This document shows, piece by piece, positions 5,143 to 5,232 of a stretch of DNA of 5,232 nucleotides (position 1 is its first letter; each line of letters opens with the position of its first letter). The DNA is from Paracoccaceae bacterium (lineage in GTDB: Bacteria > Pseudomonadota > Alphaproteobacteria > Rhodobacterales > Rhodobacteraceae). Both the position numbers and the translations under genes were made by a program. The notes beneath the pieces were generated by a model that saw nothing but the letters and a program-made list of their open reading frames with translations, did no database searches and was not told the DNA's origin. The stretch spans positions 1 to 5,232 of the forward strand of contig SLPP01000082.1 in the NCBI GenBank assembly GCA_007131945.1, in the 5' to 3' direction.

Positions 5143-5232
5143 CGACCTCCCGGGCCTGTGTCCGGCCGATGCGTTGGCAGTGCCGAACGATCCTGACCCG
5201 CGCTTCGCGCGCGCTCAGCCGCCCATGATGAG

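Noticed and set aside
5199..5211. A hairpin CGCGC-TTC-GCGCG near the right edge
   Set aside because: The stem is short, no T run follows on either strand, and such GC strings are common by chance here.
5215..5232. A minus-strand gene end reading LIMGG-stop
   Set aside because: Only five codons are in view. This is too little to call a gene, although it would be consistent with a convergent neighbour.
5225..5232. A plus-strand start at ATGATG on the window edge
   Set aside because: No purine-rich ribosome site precedes it and only two codons are visible.

Overview
The window is GC-rich, with codons ending mostly in G or C. The gene content and the look of the proteins suggest an alphaproteobacterium, most likely a member of the Rhodobacteraceae or a close relative. 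This is a family-level impression from reading, not a search result. Four protein genes can be supported.

Layout: (1) 1-288, plus strand, the last 95 residues of a fold-type I PLP aminotransferase of the alanine-glyoxylate / serine-pyruvate type. (2) 289-504, a short convergent spacer with an 8-2-8 inverted repeat and the first copy of a 17-bp motif. (3) 505-1071, minus strand, a 188-residue protein of unknown function with a coiled coil and a beta-repeat tail that resembles phage or VgrG spike proteins. (4) 1072-1490, a 419-bp divergent spacer rich in inverted and direct repeats; its right half is the leader of the next gene. (5) 1491-2651, plus strand, an ornithine-decarboxylase-type PLP enzyme of fold type III. 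(6) 2736-5030, plus strand, a molybdenum-binding large subunit of the xanthine dehydrogenase / aerobic CO dehydrogenase superfamily. It carries AYRGAGR where form I CO dehydrogenase has AYRCSFR. (7) 5031-5232, a spacer with a candidate promoter, a perfect 16-bp palindrome just downstream of it, and the third copy of the 17-bp motif. No gene is clearly seen here.

The genes do not form an obvious single pathway. The decarboxylase would make putrescine from ornithine. The molybdoenzyme subunit lies 84 bp behind it on the same strand but has no FAD or 2Fe-2S partner subunit in the window. The spike-like protein is an orphan among metabolic genes. The most notable non-coding signal is a 17-bp sequence, consensus CGTTAACCRMAATGAAR, present once in each of three of the four spacers. 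No mobile element, tRNA, rRNA or CRISPR array was seen, and nothing in the window makes a strong case for a new multi-gene system.
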